A DNA stretch of 64,000 bases from the NCBI RefSeq assembly GCF_000522505.1, contig NZ_AZMV01000001.1, positions 62,001 through 126,000 of the forward strand. Direction: 5' to 3'. Each line of letters starts with the position of its first letter. Position 1 is the first letter of the stretch. The DNA is from Bifidobacterium moukalabense DSM 27321 (GTDB lineage: Bacteria; Actinomycetota; Actinomycetes; Actinomycetales; Bifidobacteriaceae). The position numbers and the translations under genes are program-made. This document shows positions 46,825 through 56,823 of the stretch, one piece after another. A model generated the notes under the pieces. The model was not told the DNA's origin. It saw nothing but the letters and a program-made list of their open reading frames with translations, and ran no database searches.

Positions 46825-47964
46825 CTACAGGTTGCGGGCCAGCAGACGTGCCACGTTCTCGGCGGTGCGGGTCAGGTTGCCTGCCGCATGATCGACGGCG
46901 TCGCGCATGGTGGCGGCACCCGGCATGATGCCGAAGATCGCATCGATGCCCAGATCATACAGCTGGTCGATGCCCTCACCGACGTTGCCGGCCAGCGCCA
47001 CCACCGTGCAATCCGGCGATACCTGCTTGACCGCACGGGCCACACCCATCGGCGTTTTGCCGTACTGCGTCTGAAAGTCGATGCCTCCTTCACCGGTGAA
47101 GCAATAGTCCGCACCTTCGGCCAGTCTCGCCAACCCGGTCGCTTCGATCACCAGATCAACGCCCGATCTCATGCTTGCCTCGGTGAAGGCCAGGAATCCT
47201 GCGCCTAGGCCGCCGGCCGCGCCTGCACCCGGCACGGTTTCCACCTCACGACCCAGCTGCTCGCGAATCACCGCGGCATAATGGGACAGCGCTTCGTCCA
47301 GCCGCTCGACCATGTCGGGAGTCGCGCCTTTCTGGGGCCCGAACACGGCCGATGCGCCACGCACGCCGGTCAACGGATTGGTCACGTCCGAAGCCAGACG
47401 GATGCGCACGTCGGCGAGCCTTGGATCGAGATCGGATACGTCCAAGGTGGCGAGTCGGGCCAGCGCCGCACCGCCGAACGGCAACGGGGTGCCGTTGCCG
47501 TCCAGCAGCCGCACGCCCAATGCCTGCGCCATGCCCGCACCGCCGTCGTTCGTGGCCGAACCGCCCAGTCCCACGATGATGTCGCTGACGCCCTGCCCCA
47601 GTGCGTTCCTGATCAGTTCGCCGGTGCCATAGGTGGTGGTGATCAGCGGATTGCGTGTGGTTTCGTCGACGTATTGGATGCCGCTTGCCGCGGCCATTTC
47701 GATGACCGCCGTACGGCCGTCACCCAGAATGCCGTATTCCGCGTTCGTCGGATGGCCGAGAGGATCGGTGACCGGCACGCGTACGATGCGCCCGCCGGTG
47801 GCATCCACCAGCGATTGCACGGTACCTTCGCCGCCGTCCGCCATGGGGACGCTGACGCATTCGGCTCCGGGCAGCACTTTGAGAATGCCGGCTTCGATGG
47901 ACTGCGCCGCTTCGCGTGCGGTGAGCGATCCCTTGAACGAGTCGGGGGCAATGACGATTTTCAT
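46825..47964 (-). CDS. Glycerate kinase (GlxK/GarK type)
   Basis: Phosphorylates D-glycerate with ATP, 379 aa. Start MKIVIAPDSFKGSLTAREAA is diagnostic, with VPMADGGEGTVQSLVDATGG, GGSATNDGGAGMAQALGVRL and GEGGIDFQTQYGKTPMGVAR. ATG 47964 follows GGAAAGGA. Co-directional with the GntP permease (49 bp upstream): together a glycerate uptake and phosphorylation unit feeding glycolysis. Confidence 0.94.
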   Translation of the reverse strand: MKIVIAPDSFKGSLTAREAAQSIEAGILKVLPGAECVSVPMADGGEGTVQSLVDATGGRIVRVPVTDPLGHPTNAEYGILGDGRTAVIEMAAASGIQYVDETTRNPLITTTYGTGELIRNALGQGVSDIIVGLGGSATNDGGAGMAQALGVRLLDGNGTPLPFGGAALARLATLDVSDLDPRLADVRIRLASDVTNPLTGVRGASAVFGPQKGATPDMVERLDEALSHYAAVIREQLGREVETVPGAGAAGGLGAGFLAFTEASMRSGVDLVIEATGLARLAEGADYCFTGEGGIDFQTQYGKTPMGVARAVKQVSPDCTVVALAGNVGEGIDQLYDLGIDAIFGIMPGAATMRDAVDHAAGNLTRTAENVARLLARNL

Positions 47965-48013
47965 GGGAGTCCTTTCCGGAAGGGGTATGGATGATTAGGT
48001 TATCGGACAGGCA

Positions 48014-49327
48014 TTAGAACACAATGGTCATCACCACGGCCACAACCGTCATGGTCAGGCCGATCAGGGCTTCGAAGGGCAGCACGCCCAGCCTCTCGCC
48101 GATGGACATGTTCATTGATTTGGCGGAGACGTGGAAGTAGTTGCCGTGCGGCAACGCATCGATCACCGTGGCACCGGCCTGCATGGTGACTGCGGCGGCC
48201 ACCGGCGTGGTGCCGAAGGCGAGGATCGTCTCGCCGAAGGAGCTTGCACCAAGAATCACGCCGGTGGAGGTGGATGCGGTGGCGGCGGCCATCAGGATGC
48301 CGGCGATCGGCGCGAGCAGCGCGCCGGGCACACCGGCGGCGGTGATCAGGCGCACGATCTGGTCGGGAAGGTCGGAGTTGGTGATGAGTCCGCCGAGAGC
48401 GCCCGCGCCGATCAGGATCATGACCACATCGATCATGCGCGTTATGCCGGCTTTGGTGTAATCGAGGATGCGCCGCCCCTGGCCCATGGCCAACAACCCC
48501 ACGATGGCCGCGAAGGGGAGAATGTACATCGCGTCGACTTGGAACATGGTGAGCGTCGTAATGCCCAGCACCGAACCCAGCGGATTGATGAGCAGCAGCG
48601 CGATGGCGACCACGGGCGCGACCATGGCCCTGCCGATGGAAGGCAGTTCGCGGGTGGCCTTGCCGCCGCCGTGCGCACTCGTTTTTTCGCCGACGTTCAG
48701 GTCGTCCATGGTGACGATCTGGCCACGATGCTGCACCAGCGTGGCCAGCAGCACCGCCATGCCCAGGCCGAATAGCGCCGGGATGAAGCTGGAGACCATC
48801 ACTTCGGAGGGCTGGATGTCGAAGCCGGAGGCCGCGGCGATGGTGTTGGGATTCGGGGAGATGATGTTGCCGGCCTTGCCGCCGCCGGAAAGCGCCACGA
48901 GCAGCGCCAACTTGGATACCTGCATCTTCGAGCCGACTTCAATGGCGATGGGCGCGACGATCAGCACCGCCACGGGGATGAACACGCCTACGGCACAGAT
49001 GACCATCGTGGCGAGTGCCAGCGCGAAAATCGCAAGTTTCTCGCCGAAGGTGACCACGATGGTCTGGGCGATGCGATTGGCCGCCCCGGATTCCATCATC
49101 ACCCCGGCCAGCACGCCCGCGGCAAGCACGCGTACCACGGTACCCATCACGCTTTGTGTTCCTGAGACCACGATATCAACAGTTTGCGATAGTGTGGCAC
49201 CCCCTATGACGCATCCGACCACGGCGCCGAGCATCAGCGCGTAGGTGGTGTTGAGCTTGCGCAGAATCAGAACGATGGCGAGTGCCAGACCAAGTAGTGC
49301 CGCCCACCAATGCAATGAAATGTCCAC
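48014..49327 (-). CDS. GntP family permease (gluconate/glycerate:H+ symporter)
   Basis: Polytopic symporter, 437 aa. GTG 49327 is supported by GAAAGG 7 bases upstream; the 15-codon longer frame lacks such a signal. Family segments: LNTTYALMLGAVVGCVIGGA, MMESGAANRIAQTIV, ALSGGGKAGNIISPNPNTIA, and the C-terminal DALPHGNYFHVSAKSMNMSI. Operonic with glycerate kinase, so D-glycerate is the likely substrate (inference). The CdaR-type regulator is divergent. Confidence 0.9.
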   Translation of the reverse strand: MDISLHWWAALLGLALAIVLILRKLNTTYALMLGAVVGCVIGGATLSQTVDIVVSGTQSVMGTVVRVLAAGVLAGVMMESGAANRIAQTIVVTFGEKLAIFALALATMVICAVGVFIPVAVLIVAPIAIEVGSKMQVSKLALLVALSGGGKAGNIISPNPNTIAAASGFDIQPSEVMVSSFIPALFGLGMAVLLATLVQHRGQIVTMDDLNVGEKTSAHGGGKATRELPSIGRAMVAPVVAIALLLINPLGSVLGITTLTMFQVDAMYILPFAAIVGLLAMGQGRRILDYTKAGITRMIDVVMILIGAGALGGLITNSDLPDQIVRLITAAGVPGALLAPIAGILMAAATASTSTGVILGASSFGETILAFGTTPVAAAVTMQAGATVIDALPHGNYFHVSAKSMNMSIGERLGVLPFEALIGLTMTVVAVVMTIVF

Positions 49328-49454
49328 TTTGACACCTTTCGTAACGATGGATACGAAATCATTTCGCTGCATTCATTATCCGCCCGGTCACCGGCTCAAA
49401 GCCATGTGCCTTGCCCTAGAAACATTCCCCCTATCCAGCCAAAGGAAATGGTAC

Positions 49455-50696
49455 GTGTACTATTTTCGTATGGAGATTGATCCGAATATCGCCACCGACA
49501 TCGTGACGCATCTCAAGGATGCGTTGCGCCACGAAATCAACTTCTTCGACACCAACGGCATCATCATCGCCAGCACCGACCCCACACGCATCGGCTCCGG
49601 GCATGACGGCGCGCGACTGGCCATCGCCAGCAGGCAAACCGTGTGCGTGGATGACGGGCATCGGTTTGCCGGCGCCAGGAACGGCGTCAACGTGCCGGTG
49701 CAGTTCGACGGCGAGCCGGTGGCGGTGATCGGCATCACTGGCGAGCGTGATGAGGTCGAACCCTTCGGCACCGTATTGCAGAAAATGACCGAGATACTGA
49801 TCCGTGAGCATCTCGACCAGCTGGCCCGGTTCAATCGCCGGACCCTGCTAGACTCGCTGATCACGGCGTTGGCCTATGGCAGCGGGAATGCGACGGACAG
49901 CGAACGCCTCGCATCCATGCTGGGCATCGACCTTGGCCTGCCGTGCATGATCGCGTCGATACGTTGCGGTGATCCCCATGACCTGCTGACGCATCAGGAG
50001 CGGATCGTCTCCGCATTGCAGCGGCAGGGCGAGGGACGTTCCGACGTATTGTCCGCACTGACCCCGCAGGAATGTCTGCTGCTCATCATCGATTCCGATG
50101 ACGAGGCCGCTGAATCCGTCATTCGCGCCACGGGGTCGCTGATTTCGTCTCTCACCGGGCATGCCGTGCACTGCGGCGTCGGCGGCAGGGCATCCACCAT
50201 GCATGATTGTCGGCATAGCTACGACCAGGCCTTGGCCGCGTTGCAGTGGGGCGTCGGAACCCATGTTCCACCCCGGCCGGTAGCCGCCGAACGCAACGAC
50301 GCCTCGCCTCTCGCGACGACCGCGTCAACGGCGCTTCGGCGTTACGGCGGCGAAGACGAGGGGCTTTCGACCTTCACCCGGTATGCGGACCTCGACATGG
50401 GGCTCATCATTCCCGAGATTCCCCCGGAACGAGCGCAGGCACTGACGCGACTGGTGTTCGGTGAGCTGGACGATGACGTGGTCGACGCATTCGAGACCAC
50501 GTTCGACGCCTACACGAGGCACAACGGCAGCATCAACGCCGCCGCCAAGGAACTGTTCCTGCATAAGAACACGGTGCAGAACCATCTGAACCGCATCGCC
50601 GCCGTCACCGGCTACAATCCGCGCAACCTCAACGACCACACCGTTCTGGCGCTGGCATTTCTTCTGCGCAGGCAACATAGCCGCCGCCTACGCTGA
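49455..50696 (+). CDS. CdaR-family sugar-diacid/glycerate-responsive regulator
   Basis: Transcription factor with N-terminal diacid-recognition domain (YYFRMEIDPNIATDIVTHLK, NFFDTNGIIIASTDPTRIGS, GVNVPVQFDGEPVAVIGITG) and C-terminal PucR-type HTH (NGSINAAAKELFLHKNTVQN, HLNRIAAVTGYNPRNLND). AAAGGA 8 bases upstream supports a GTG start at 49455 (413 aa). E. coli CdaR activates glucarate/glycerate genes; divergence from gntP-glxK fits this circuit. The promoter interval is about 130 bp. Confidence 0.9.
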   Translation: MYYFRMEIDPNIATDIVTHLKDALRHEINFFDTNGIIIASTDPTRIGSGHDGARLAIASRQTVCVDDGHRFAGARNGVNVPVQFDGEPVAVIGITGERDEVEPFGTVLQKMTEILIREHLDQLARFNRRTLLDSLITALAYGSGNATDSERLASMLGIDLGLPCMIASIRCGDPHDLLTHQERIVSALQRQGEGRSDVLSALTPQECLLLIIDSDDEAAESVIRATGSLISSLTGHAVHCGVGGRASTMHDCRHSYDQALAALQWGVGTHVPPRPVAAERNDASPLATTASTALRRYGGEDEGLSTFTRYADLDMGLIIPEIPPERAQALTRLVFGELDDDVVDAFETTFDAYTRHNGSINAAAKELFLHKNTVQNHLNRIAAVTGYNPRNLNDHTVLALAFLLRRQHSRRLR

Positions 50697-50721
50697 ACGG
50701 CGCAGGACCGAACGAATCAGA

Positions 50722-50952
50722 TCAGACCGAATCGGGCCTGTCGCCGGCGGAATCCTTCGAATCCTCCGACCAGCGTTTCCATTCGCGGTCCTGCTCCTCC
50801 CACTTGATGTTGCGCTCCTGCACGATTTTCCATGCGTCGAGAGCATCCTCGCGGGTCTTGTACGGGCCCATGCGATGGCTGGCCGGGGAGATCATGCCCA
50901 GCTCGGGCTGCTCGGTCACCGTGTTAAAGTACCACTGCTTTTCCATATCCAT
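50722..50952 (-). CDS. Small SPOR-like/hypothetical protein
   Basis: 76-aa conserved actinobacterial protein: WYFNTVTEQPELGMISPASH, RMGPYKTREDALDAWKIVQE, then a charged Trp-rich tail. The 'displayed residues + GPY..RE.A' arrangement resembles a SPOR-type module. It lies 22 bp downstream of nadE, same strand. Function unknown. Confidence 0.75.
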   Translation of the reverse strand: MDMEKQWYFNTVTEQPELGMISPASHRMGPYKTREDALDAWKIVQERNIKWEEQDREWKRWSEDSKDSAGDRPDSV

Positions 50953-50974
50953 GCTCCTTTACTCGCTTTGCGGT

Positions 50975-52672
50975 CTACTCACGGAAGGCGTTGGTGATCG
51001 GCAGCCGGCGGTCACGCCCGAACGCGAGCGCGGTGACCTTCGGTCCCAGCGGATACTGGCGGCGCTTCCACTCGGCACGGTCCACCAGGCGCATCACCGT
51101 GTCGACGGTGGCTTCGTCGAAGCCATCGGCCAACAGGTCGGCGCGCCCGTGCGCATGTTCGATGTACATGGCGAGCACCTGGTCGAGCAACGCATACTCA
51201 GGGAGCGAATCGGAATCCTTCTGACCTGGGCGCAGCTCGGCGCTCGGCGCCTTCTCGATCGAGTTGACGGGAATCATCACGCCGTCGGGTAGCGCGACAC
51301 CCGCCGAACCGGACTCATTGCCAACGATACGCAACCCACCGATGCCCATGCCGTCGGCGGCCGCCTTATTACGCCAACGGGAAATCTCCCATACGCGTGT
51401 CTTGAGCAGATCCTTGATCGGAGCATAGCCGCCGACCGCATCGCCGTAGATCGTGGAATAGCCGCAGGCGAGCTCCGATTTGTTGCCGGTGGCCACCGCA
51501 AGCAGGCCCTTGGAGTTCGAGTAGGCCATCACGATCACGCCACGAATGCGGGCCTGCAGGTTTTCGGCGGCCACGCCTTCCAGATCGAGCTGTTTCTGAT
51601 AGGCCACGAATAGCGGTTCGATGGGCTGGATGTCGTAATGCGCGCCGATGTTGTTCGCCAAATCGGCCGCATCGTCCTTGGAGCCATCGGACGAGTACAT
51701 GCTTGGCATGGAAATGCCGTACACATTGGAGCCACCCACAGCGTCGGCCGCCATGGCCGCCACCAGCGCGGAGTCGATGCCGCCGGACAGACCGAGGCAC
51801 ACACCCTTGAAATGGTTCTTGGCCATGTAGTCCTTCAATCCCAATACGCACGCAGTGTACACCTCCTCGTCCGGATCGGGTTTGGCTGCGATGACGCCGA
51901 TGTTCTGACGTTCGGCGGTGGTGTCGAGATCGAAGAGTGCCAGGTCCTCCATGAACATAGGCGAGCGCTGCAGCAACGTGCCGTCGGCATCGACGGTGAA
52001 GCTGCCGCCGTCGAACACGAGGTCGTCCTGCCCTCCGACCTGGTTGAGGTAGATCATCGGCGCGTTCACCTCGGCCGCACGACGTACCGCCAGGTCGAAG
52101 CGGGTGTCGGTTTTGCCCTCCTCATACGGCGAGCCGTTCATGGTCAGCAGCAGATCGATGTTCTGTTCGGCGAGTTCGGCGACCGGGCCGCCATCCTGCC
52201 AGATGTCCTCACAGATGGCCACGCCGATGCGTGCGCCGTCCACGTCGAGCACCGTGGATTTGTTGCCGGGGCTGAAGATGCGGAATTCGTCGAACACGCC
52301 GTAGTTGGGCAGGAAGTGTTTGTCGTAACCGGCCCAGACCACGCCATCGTGCAGTACGACGAGTCGGTTGCGTGGTTTGGAGTTCTCACGGTCGGTGCCC
52401 ACGGTGCCAACCACCACGAACAGGTCGTCGAGCCCGTCTGCGGCGAGTTCGGTGGCAAGCCAGTTGGCCTTGTCCCATGCGGCTTTGCGGAAGGTGCCAC
52501 GTAGGGCGAGGTCTTCGATCGGGTAGCCGGTCAGGGTCATTTCCGGGAACACGACCACCCTGGCGTGCTGCGCTGCCGCCAGATGCGCGTAGTGCATGAC
52601 CTTGTCGGCGTTGGCGTCGAGGTCACCTACGCAGGTGTCGATTTGGGCGAGGGCGAAACGAATGTCAGTCAT
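50975..52672 (-). CDS. nadE: Glutamine-dependent NAD+ synthetase
   Basis: ATP-dependent amidation of deamido-NAD, 565 aa. N-terminal nitrilase-type glutaminase (Glu in VVVFPEMTLTGYPIEDLALR, Lys in YDKHFLPNYGVFDE, Cys in IGVAICEDIWQDGGP). C-terminal synthetase with P-loop GVCLGLSGGIDSALVAAMAA and ATGNKSELACGYSTIYGDAV. ATG 52672. Carries its own downstream small gene; terminator behind its start is shared with the M20 gene. Confidence 0.95.
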   Translation of the reverse strand: MTDIRFALAQIDTCVGDLDANADKVMHYAHLAAAQHARVVVFPEMTLTGYPIEDLALRGTFRKAAWDKANWLATELAADGLDDLFVVVGTVGTDRENSKPRNRLVVLHDGVVWAGYDKHFLPNYGVFDEFRIFSPGNKSTVLDVDGARIGVAICEDIWQDGGPVAELAEQNIDLLLTMNGSPYEEGKTDTRFDLAVRRAAEVNAPMIYLNQVGGQDDLVFDGGSFTVDADGTLLQRSPMFMEDLALFDLDTTAERQNIGVIAAKPDPDEEVYTACVLGLKDYMAKNHFKGVCLGLSGGIDSALVAAMAADAVGGSNVYGISMPSMYSSDGSKDDAADLANNIGAHYDIQPIEPLFVAYQKQLDLEGVAAENLQARIRGVIVMAYSNSKGLLAVATGNKSELACGYSTIYGDAVGGYAPIKDLLKTRVWEISRWRNKAAADGMGIGGLRIVGNESGSAGVALPDGVMIPVNSIEKAPSAELRPGQKDSDSLPEYALLDQVLAMYIEHAHGRADLLADGFDEATVDTVMRLVDRAEWKRRQYPLGPKVTALAFGRDRRLPITNAFRE

Positions 52673-52708
52673 ACTTGCCTAGTCTATTGCGCTGTGCGTA
52701 TCGTCCAC

Positions 52709-52755
52709 GCGAACGGCGCGCATATGGCATGAAAAACCACATGCGCGCCGTTCGC
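52709..52755. terminator. Inverted repeat between M20 peptidase and nadE genes
   Basis: GCGAACGGCGCGCAT (52709-52723) and ATGCGCGCCGTTCGC (52741-52755) form a perfect 15-bp stem with 17-base loop between two same-strand genes; probable terminator of the upstream M20 gene. Confidence 0.65.
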
Positions 52756-52780
52756 CCGCACCATTCCGTTCAGTCTGGCA

Positions 52781-53929
52781 TCATGCAAGCTCATTGAGCA
52801 CGGTAAGCGCCGCGTTGGCGTAGAATTCCACACCGGCCTGCAACGACTCGTCGAGTCCCACGAAGTTCGGGCTGTGCCAATCCGGGCATCCCGCCTCGCC
52901 ATTGGATCCGATGAAAGCGAATACGGGCAATGTGACCTTGCCGTACTCGCAGAAATCCTCCCCCGCCATCGAAGGGTGGATCGGCTCGAGTTGGGCGTAT
53001 TCGCGCACATCGTCGGCAACGGCTTTGGACAGTCCTTCGTCGGAGACGAGCGGATCCTGGAAATCATCCCAATCGATATCGGCGGTGATGCCGTACCCTG
53101 CAGCGATGGCGTTGACCTGTTCCTCGAAACGACGGCCGACCAGTTCGCCGTCGGACTTATGGAAGTAGCGTACGGTGCCTTGGAAGCTGGCCTTGTCGGG
53201 CACCACGTTCCACACGTGCCCGCCGTGCAGTTCGGTGATGGACAGTACCAGCGGGTGGAATGGCGAGACGTTACGGCTCACGATGGTCTGCAATGCCAGA
53301 ATCATCGTGGCGAGCGCCTCGATCGGTCCGGTGCCCTTGTGAGGGTAGCCGGCATGTGTGCCGGTGGCGTGCAGGGTCACATGGAACTTCACGCATCCGG
53401 CCATCATCGGTTCGGGGCCGATGGCGATTTGTCCCGGCGCGTAGTTGGGGTTGTTGTGCGCGCCGACGGCCGCCGAGACGTCGGCCAACAGTCCCGCATC
53501 GACCATTGCCTTCGCGCCGAGTCCCGTCTCTTCGGAGGGTTGGAACAGCAGTTTGATGGAACCCCTGATCTGCTTGCGGTGTTTGGCGAGCCAGAATGCG
53601 GCTCCAAGAAGATACGACATATGCAGGTCGTGGCCACAACCGTGCATCACACCGTCATTCACGGACGCGAACGGCAGGCCGGTATCCTCCTGAATCGGCA
53701 AACCGTCGATATCGGCGCGCAGGGCGATACGTGGCCCCGGCTCATTGCCTCTGATCAGACCAACCACACCGGTTTCGAGCGGATTGTTGAGAATCTCAAT
53801 ATCGTGGGCACGCAGCTGCCGTTCGATGTAGGCGCTTGTTTCGTATTCCTTGAAGCTACGCTCGGGATGCGCGTGCAGCCAGTGACGGATCTCGATGATT
53901 TCCGGCGTGATCTCGATATGTTCTCTCAT
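52781..53929 (-). CDS. M20 family amidohydrolase/peptidase
   Basis: Zinc amidohydrolase (IAA-amino acid hydrolase/hippurate type), 382 aa from ATG 53929 (MREHIEITPEIIEIRHWLHA); the frame to 54010 is non-conserved. Metal site residues in MHGCGHDLHMSYLLGAA, EETGLGAKAMVDAGLL, GAHNNPNYAPG and the C-terminal SMAGEDFCEYGK. The dimerisation domain follows AIGPEPMMAGCVKFHVTLHA. Substrate is probably an N-acyl amino acid, unresolved. Confidence 0.9.
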   Translation of the reverse strand: MREHIEITPEIIEIRHWLHAHPERSFKEYETSAYIERQLRAHDIEILNNPLETGVVGLIRGNEPGPRIALRADIDGLPIQEDTGLPFASVNDGVMHGCGHDLHMSYLLGAAFWLAKHRKQIRGSIKLLFQPSEETGLGAKAMVDAGLLADVSAAVGAHNNPNYAPGQIAIGPEPMMAGCVKFHVTLHATGTHAGYPHKGTGPIEALATMILALQTIVSRNVSPFHPLVLSITELHGGHVWNVVPDKASFQGTVRYFHKSDGELVGRRFEEQVNAIAAGYGITADIDWDDFQDPLVSDEGLSKAVADDVREYAQLEPIHPSMAGEDFCEYGKVTLPVFAFIGSNGEAGCPDWHSPNFVGLDESLQAGVEFYANAALTVLNELA

Positions 53930-54066
53930 GATTGAGATTGTAGGCGTATTTGTATGATTTGCGTATTTTCGTGTCTGATTCTGACGTGTCGGTCGCGGAA
54001 CGCCCACCATGGTTTCGTAAGCTGGTATGTGGTTCGGAATTGCGTCTGACGCGGAAAGGGTTTGGC

Positions 54067-54871
54067 ATGGCTGTTGCGGACATCAAGGCGGCGTTTTTTC
54101 GACATTGACGGCACGTTGACCAGTTTTGTGACGCATGTCGTGCCACAATCCACCATCGACGCGCTCCATGCCCTGCAAGACAAGGGGGTGAAAATCTTCA
54201 TCTGCTCGGGTCGTGCCCCCTCGTACATGGGTGTGGTGCTCGACACGATTCCCGTCACCTTCGATGGCATTGTGGGGCTGAACGGCCAATACTGCGTGGA
54301 TAACACCGGACTTTCCTATCGTCATCCGCTCGATCAGACCGATGTGGAAAGGATCACCATGTGGCTGGACGAGCACACGAACGTCATCGCCAACTATGCG
54401 GAAAGCGACCACGGGTATTTCAACCGCGTCGACGAGGCGATGCGGCAGACCTGGAGAAGTCTGGGCAAAACCGCGCCGAAGGTCGATATCTGCGATCCGC
54501 ATACCCGAATCGCGGACCATCCCACCTTCCAGATCAGTCCTTACGTCGACAAGACCGTCGAAGCCGAAATCACCGGAATCTGCGACAACGTGCGCGGCGT
54601 GCGTTGGCATCCGGACTTCACCGATCTGATTCCCGCCGATGGGGGCAAGGCGAAGGGCATGCAGGTCATGCTTGAGCATTACGGATGGAACCGCATGAAT
54701 GCGATTGCCTTCGGCGACGGCGGCAATGATGTGGACATGCTGAAGTATGCGGGAATCGGAGTGGCCATGGGCAACGCCACCGAAGAGCCGAAGGCCGTGG
54801 CCGACTACATCACCGACAATGTGGATGATGCGGGGATAGCCAACGCCCTGCATCATTTCGAGATTTTGTAG
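54067..54871 (+). pseudogene. Cof-type HAD phosphatase, frame break at codon 11
   Basis: Haloacid dehalogenase-like phosphatase of the Cof/IIB group. ATG 54067 (AAAGGG upstream) reads MAVADIKAAF and then loses frame in T6 (54094-54099). With T5 it reads AAFFDIDGTLTSFVTHVVPQ, the DxDGT nucleophile motif, and then IFICSGRAPSYMGVVL, PADGGKAKGMQVMLEHYG and AFGDGGNDVDMLKYAGIGVA. The rest is an open frame to 54871. A base-calling error is more likely than decay because all catalytic motifs are intact. Confidence 0.87.
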
Positions 54872-54909
54872 TGGTATGAAATCCGCGACATATTGCGGAT
54901 TTCATACCA
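54872..54909. terminator. Terminator after the HAD gene
   Basis: TGGTATGAAATCCGC / GCGGATTTCATACCA, 15-bp stem with 8-base loop, starting one base after the stop codon. Confidence 0.8.
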
Positions 54910-55030
54910 TCCATAAGTAATTCCGATAAGGAACCGACGCGTTTAGGACAACGAATCCTCTATATTGTTTCTTCGCCGGCACACGGAAAGCAGGCCGTGG
55001 GCATGAACGAAACGAGAGAGGAACCCAATC

Positions 55031-55873
55031 ATGCGCAACAAGAAGATTCTCGGCGCACTACTCGCCATCACCGCCGTCGCATCCTTCGGACTGTCCGGAT
55101 GCGGCAATGCCAATGCCTCCGGCGCTTCCAAAGAGGACGACAAGACCATCACCATCGCCGCCTCTCCGACCCCGCACGCGGAGATTCTGAACAACGCCGT
55201 CAAATCGATCGTGGAAAAGGACGGCTATACGCTGGTCGTCAAGGAATTCACCGACTACGTGCAGCCGAACACCGCCACCGAAGAGGGCGAGGTCGACGCC
55301 AACTACTTCCAGCACAAGCCGTACCTCGATAACTTCAACAAGGAGAAAGGCACCCATCTGGTGTCCGTGGAGGGCATCCACTTCGAGCCGTTCGGCCTGT
55401 ACCCGGGCAAGACCAAGAGTCTGAAGGATCTTCAGGACGGCGCCACCGTGGCGGTGCCGAACGATGCCACCAATGAGGCACGCGCGCTCCTGCTGCTGCA
55501 GGACGCGGGCCTGATCGAACTGAAGGATCCGAAGGACATCAACGCCACTCCGAAGGACATCACCTCCAATCCGAAGAACCTGCAGTTCAAGGAGCTTGAG
55601 GCAGCCGTCGTGCCGACCGTCATCAAGGACGTCGACATCGCGGCCCTGAACGGCAACTACGCCATCCAGGCCGGATTCGACCCGACCAAGGACACCCTGG
55701 CTACCGAAAAGGCCGGCGGTCTGGCCGCAAAGACCTACCAGAACATCCTCGTGGTGAAGGAAGGCAACGAGAACACCGCCAAGACCAAGGAACTCAAGAA
55801 GGCCCTGAAGTCCGACGAGGTTCGCGATTACATCAACAAGAACTACAAGGGTGCCGTGGTGCCGGTCTTCTAA
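55031..55873 (+). CDS. metQ: MetQ/NlpA family substrate-binding lipoprotein
   Basis: Membrane-anchored binding protein of a methionine-type ABC importer, 280 aa. Signal peptide with lipobox GLSGCG. The mature start ITIAASPTPHAEILNNAVKS and DYVQPNTATEEGEVDANYFQ with HKPYLDNFNKEKGTHLVSVE is the NlpA signature. Followed by metN and metI in the same orientation. No SAM riboswitch or S-box could be recognised upstream. Confidence 0.9.
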   Translation: MRNKKILGALLAITAVASFGLSGCGNANASGASKEDDKTITIAASPTPHAEILNNAVKSIVEKDGYTLVVKEFTDYVQPNTATEEGEVDANYFQHKPYLDNFNKEKGTHLVSVEGIHFEPFGLYPGKTKSLKDLQDGATVAVPNDATNEARALLLLQDAGLIELKDPKDINATPKDITSNPKNLQFKELEAAVVPTVIKDVDIAALNGNYAIQAGFDPTKDTLATEKAGGLAAKTYQNILVVKEGNENTAKTKELKKALKSDEVRDYINKNYKGAVVPVF

Positions 55874-55903
55874 GGCCTTAACATACGGCACTGCCATAAA
55901 CTC

Positions 55904-55934
55904 AATGCCGCAGGATAGTATGTCCTGCGGCATT
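55904..55934 (+). terminator. Hairpin between metQ and metN
   Basis: AATGCCGCAGGA / TCCTGCGGCATT with a 7-base loop, 30 bases after metQ. Probably partial termination giving more binding protein than transporter, as common in ABC operons. Confidence 0.65.
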
Positions 55935-56006
55935 CCTGCCGCTATGGCATGGCCGCCACCGGCTTCGCACATGGCTGATGGCGTAACGATTGAGGAACAG
56001 GACAAC

Positions 56007-56822
56007 ATGATTCAAATCGATCATCTGCACAAAAGCTACGGCAGCGGCGCCGAAGCGCATGAAGTGCTGCACGACATCAACTTGACCATCGAATCAGGTG
56101 AGGTCTTCGGCATTCTCGGCTCCTCCGGCGCGGGCAAGTCCACGCTGGTGCGTTGCATCAACCTGCTGGAACGCCCCACGTCCGGCAAGGTGCTTATCGA
56201 CGGCAGGGACGTCACCGACGCGAAGGGCAGGCAACTGGCGGACGTGCGTGCCGGGATCGGCATGATCTTCCAGAACTTCAGCCTGTTCCAGCAGCGTACG
56301 GTGCTGCGCAACGTGGCGTTCCCGCTCGAACTCAACCACACGCCAAAGGCCAAGCGCGAGGAGCGCGCCCGGTACCTGCTCGACCTGGTAGGGCTTGCCG
56401 ACCTCGCCGACCGCTATCCCAGCCAGCTTTCCGGCGGGCAGCAACAGCGCGTGGCCATCGCGCGAGCCTTGGCCAACAATCCGTCCATCATGCTGTGCGA
56501 CGAGGCGACCAGCGCGCTCGACTCCACCACCACGGCGCAGATCCTCGATCTGTTGCGCCGCATCAACCGCGAGCTCAACGTAACGTTGGTCGTCATCACG
56601 CATTCACTGTCCGTGGCGCGCAACATCTGCGACCGCGTAGCCATGATCGACGGCGGCAGCATCGTGGAGATGGGTGATACGGAAGCGCTGTTCGCCAATC
56701 CGCAGAGCGATATCCTCAAGACGCTGATCGCCGATGCGAAGGTGACGAACCATCGCCATACGCATGCTTCGGAGGTAACCGACGAGCATGAGAATGCGCA
56801 GACCAAGGAAGAGGTGAAGTGA
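56007..56822 (+). CDS. metN: Methionine-type ABC transporter ATPase
   Basis: 271 aa from ATG 56007 (MIQIDHLHKSYGSG). Walker A GILGSSGAGKSTLVRC, signature QLSGGQQQRVAIARALA, Walker B IMLCDEATSALDST, H-loop VVITHSLSV. The C-terminal NIL-like regulatory extension is absent or reduced to a His/Glu-rich tail (about residues 250-271). Ends 1 bp before metI. Confidence 0.92.
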   Translation: MIQIDHLHKSYGSGAEAHEVLHDINLTIESGEVFGILGSSGAGKSTLVRCINLLERPTSGKVLIDGRDVTDAKGRQLADVRAGIGMIFQNFSLFQQRTVLRNVAFPLELNHTPKAKREERARYLLDLVGLADLADRYPSQLSGGQQQRVAIARALANNPSIMLCDEATSALDSTTTAQILDLLRRINRELNVTLVVITHSLSVARNICDRVAMIDGGSIVEMGDTEALFANPQSDILKTLIADAKVTNHRHTHASEVTDEHENAQTKEEVK

Positions 56823-56823
56823 G

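Noticed and set aside
54910..55030. SAM riboswitch or T-box before metQ
   Set aside because: The interval is short, has only the HAD terminator and a simple leader; no conserved S-box or T-box elements.
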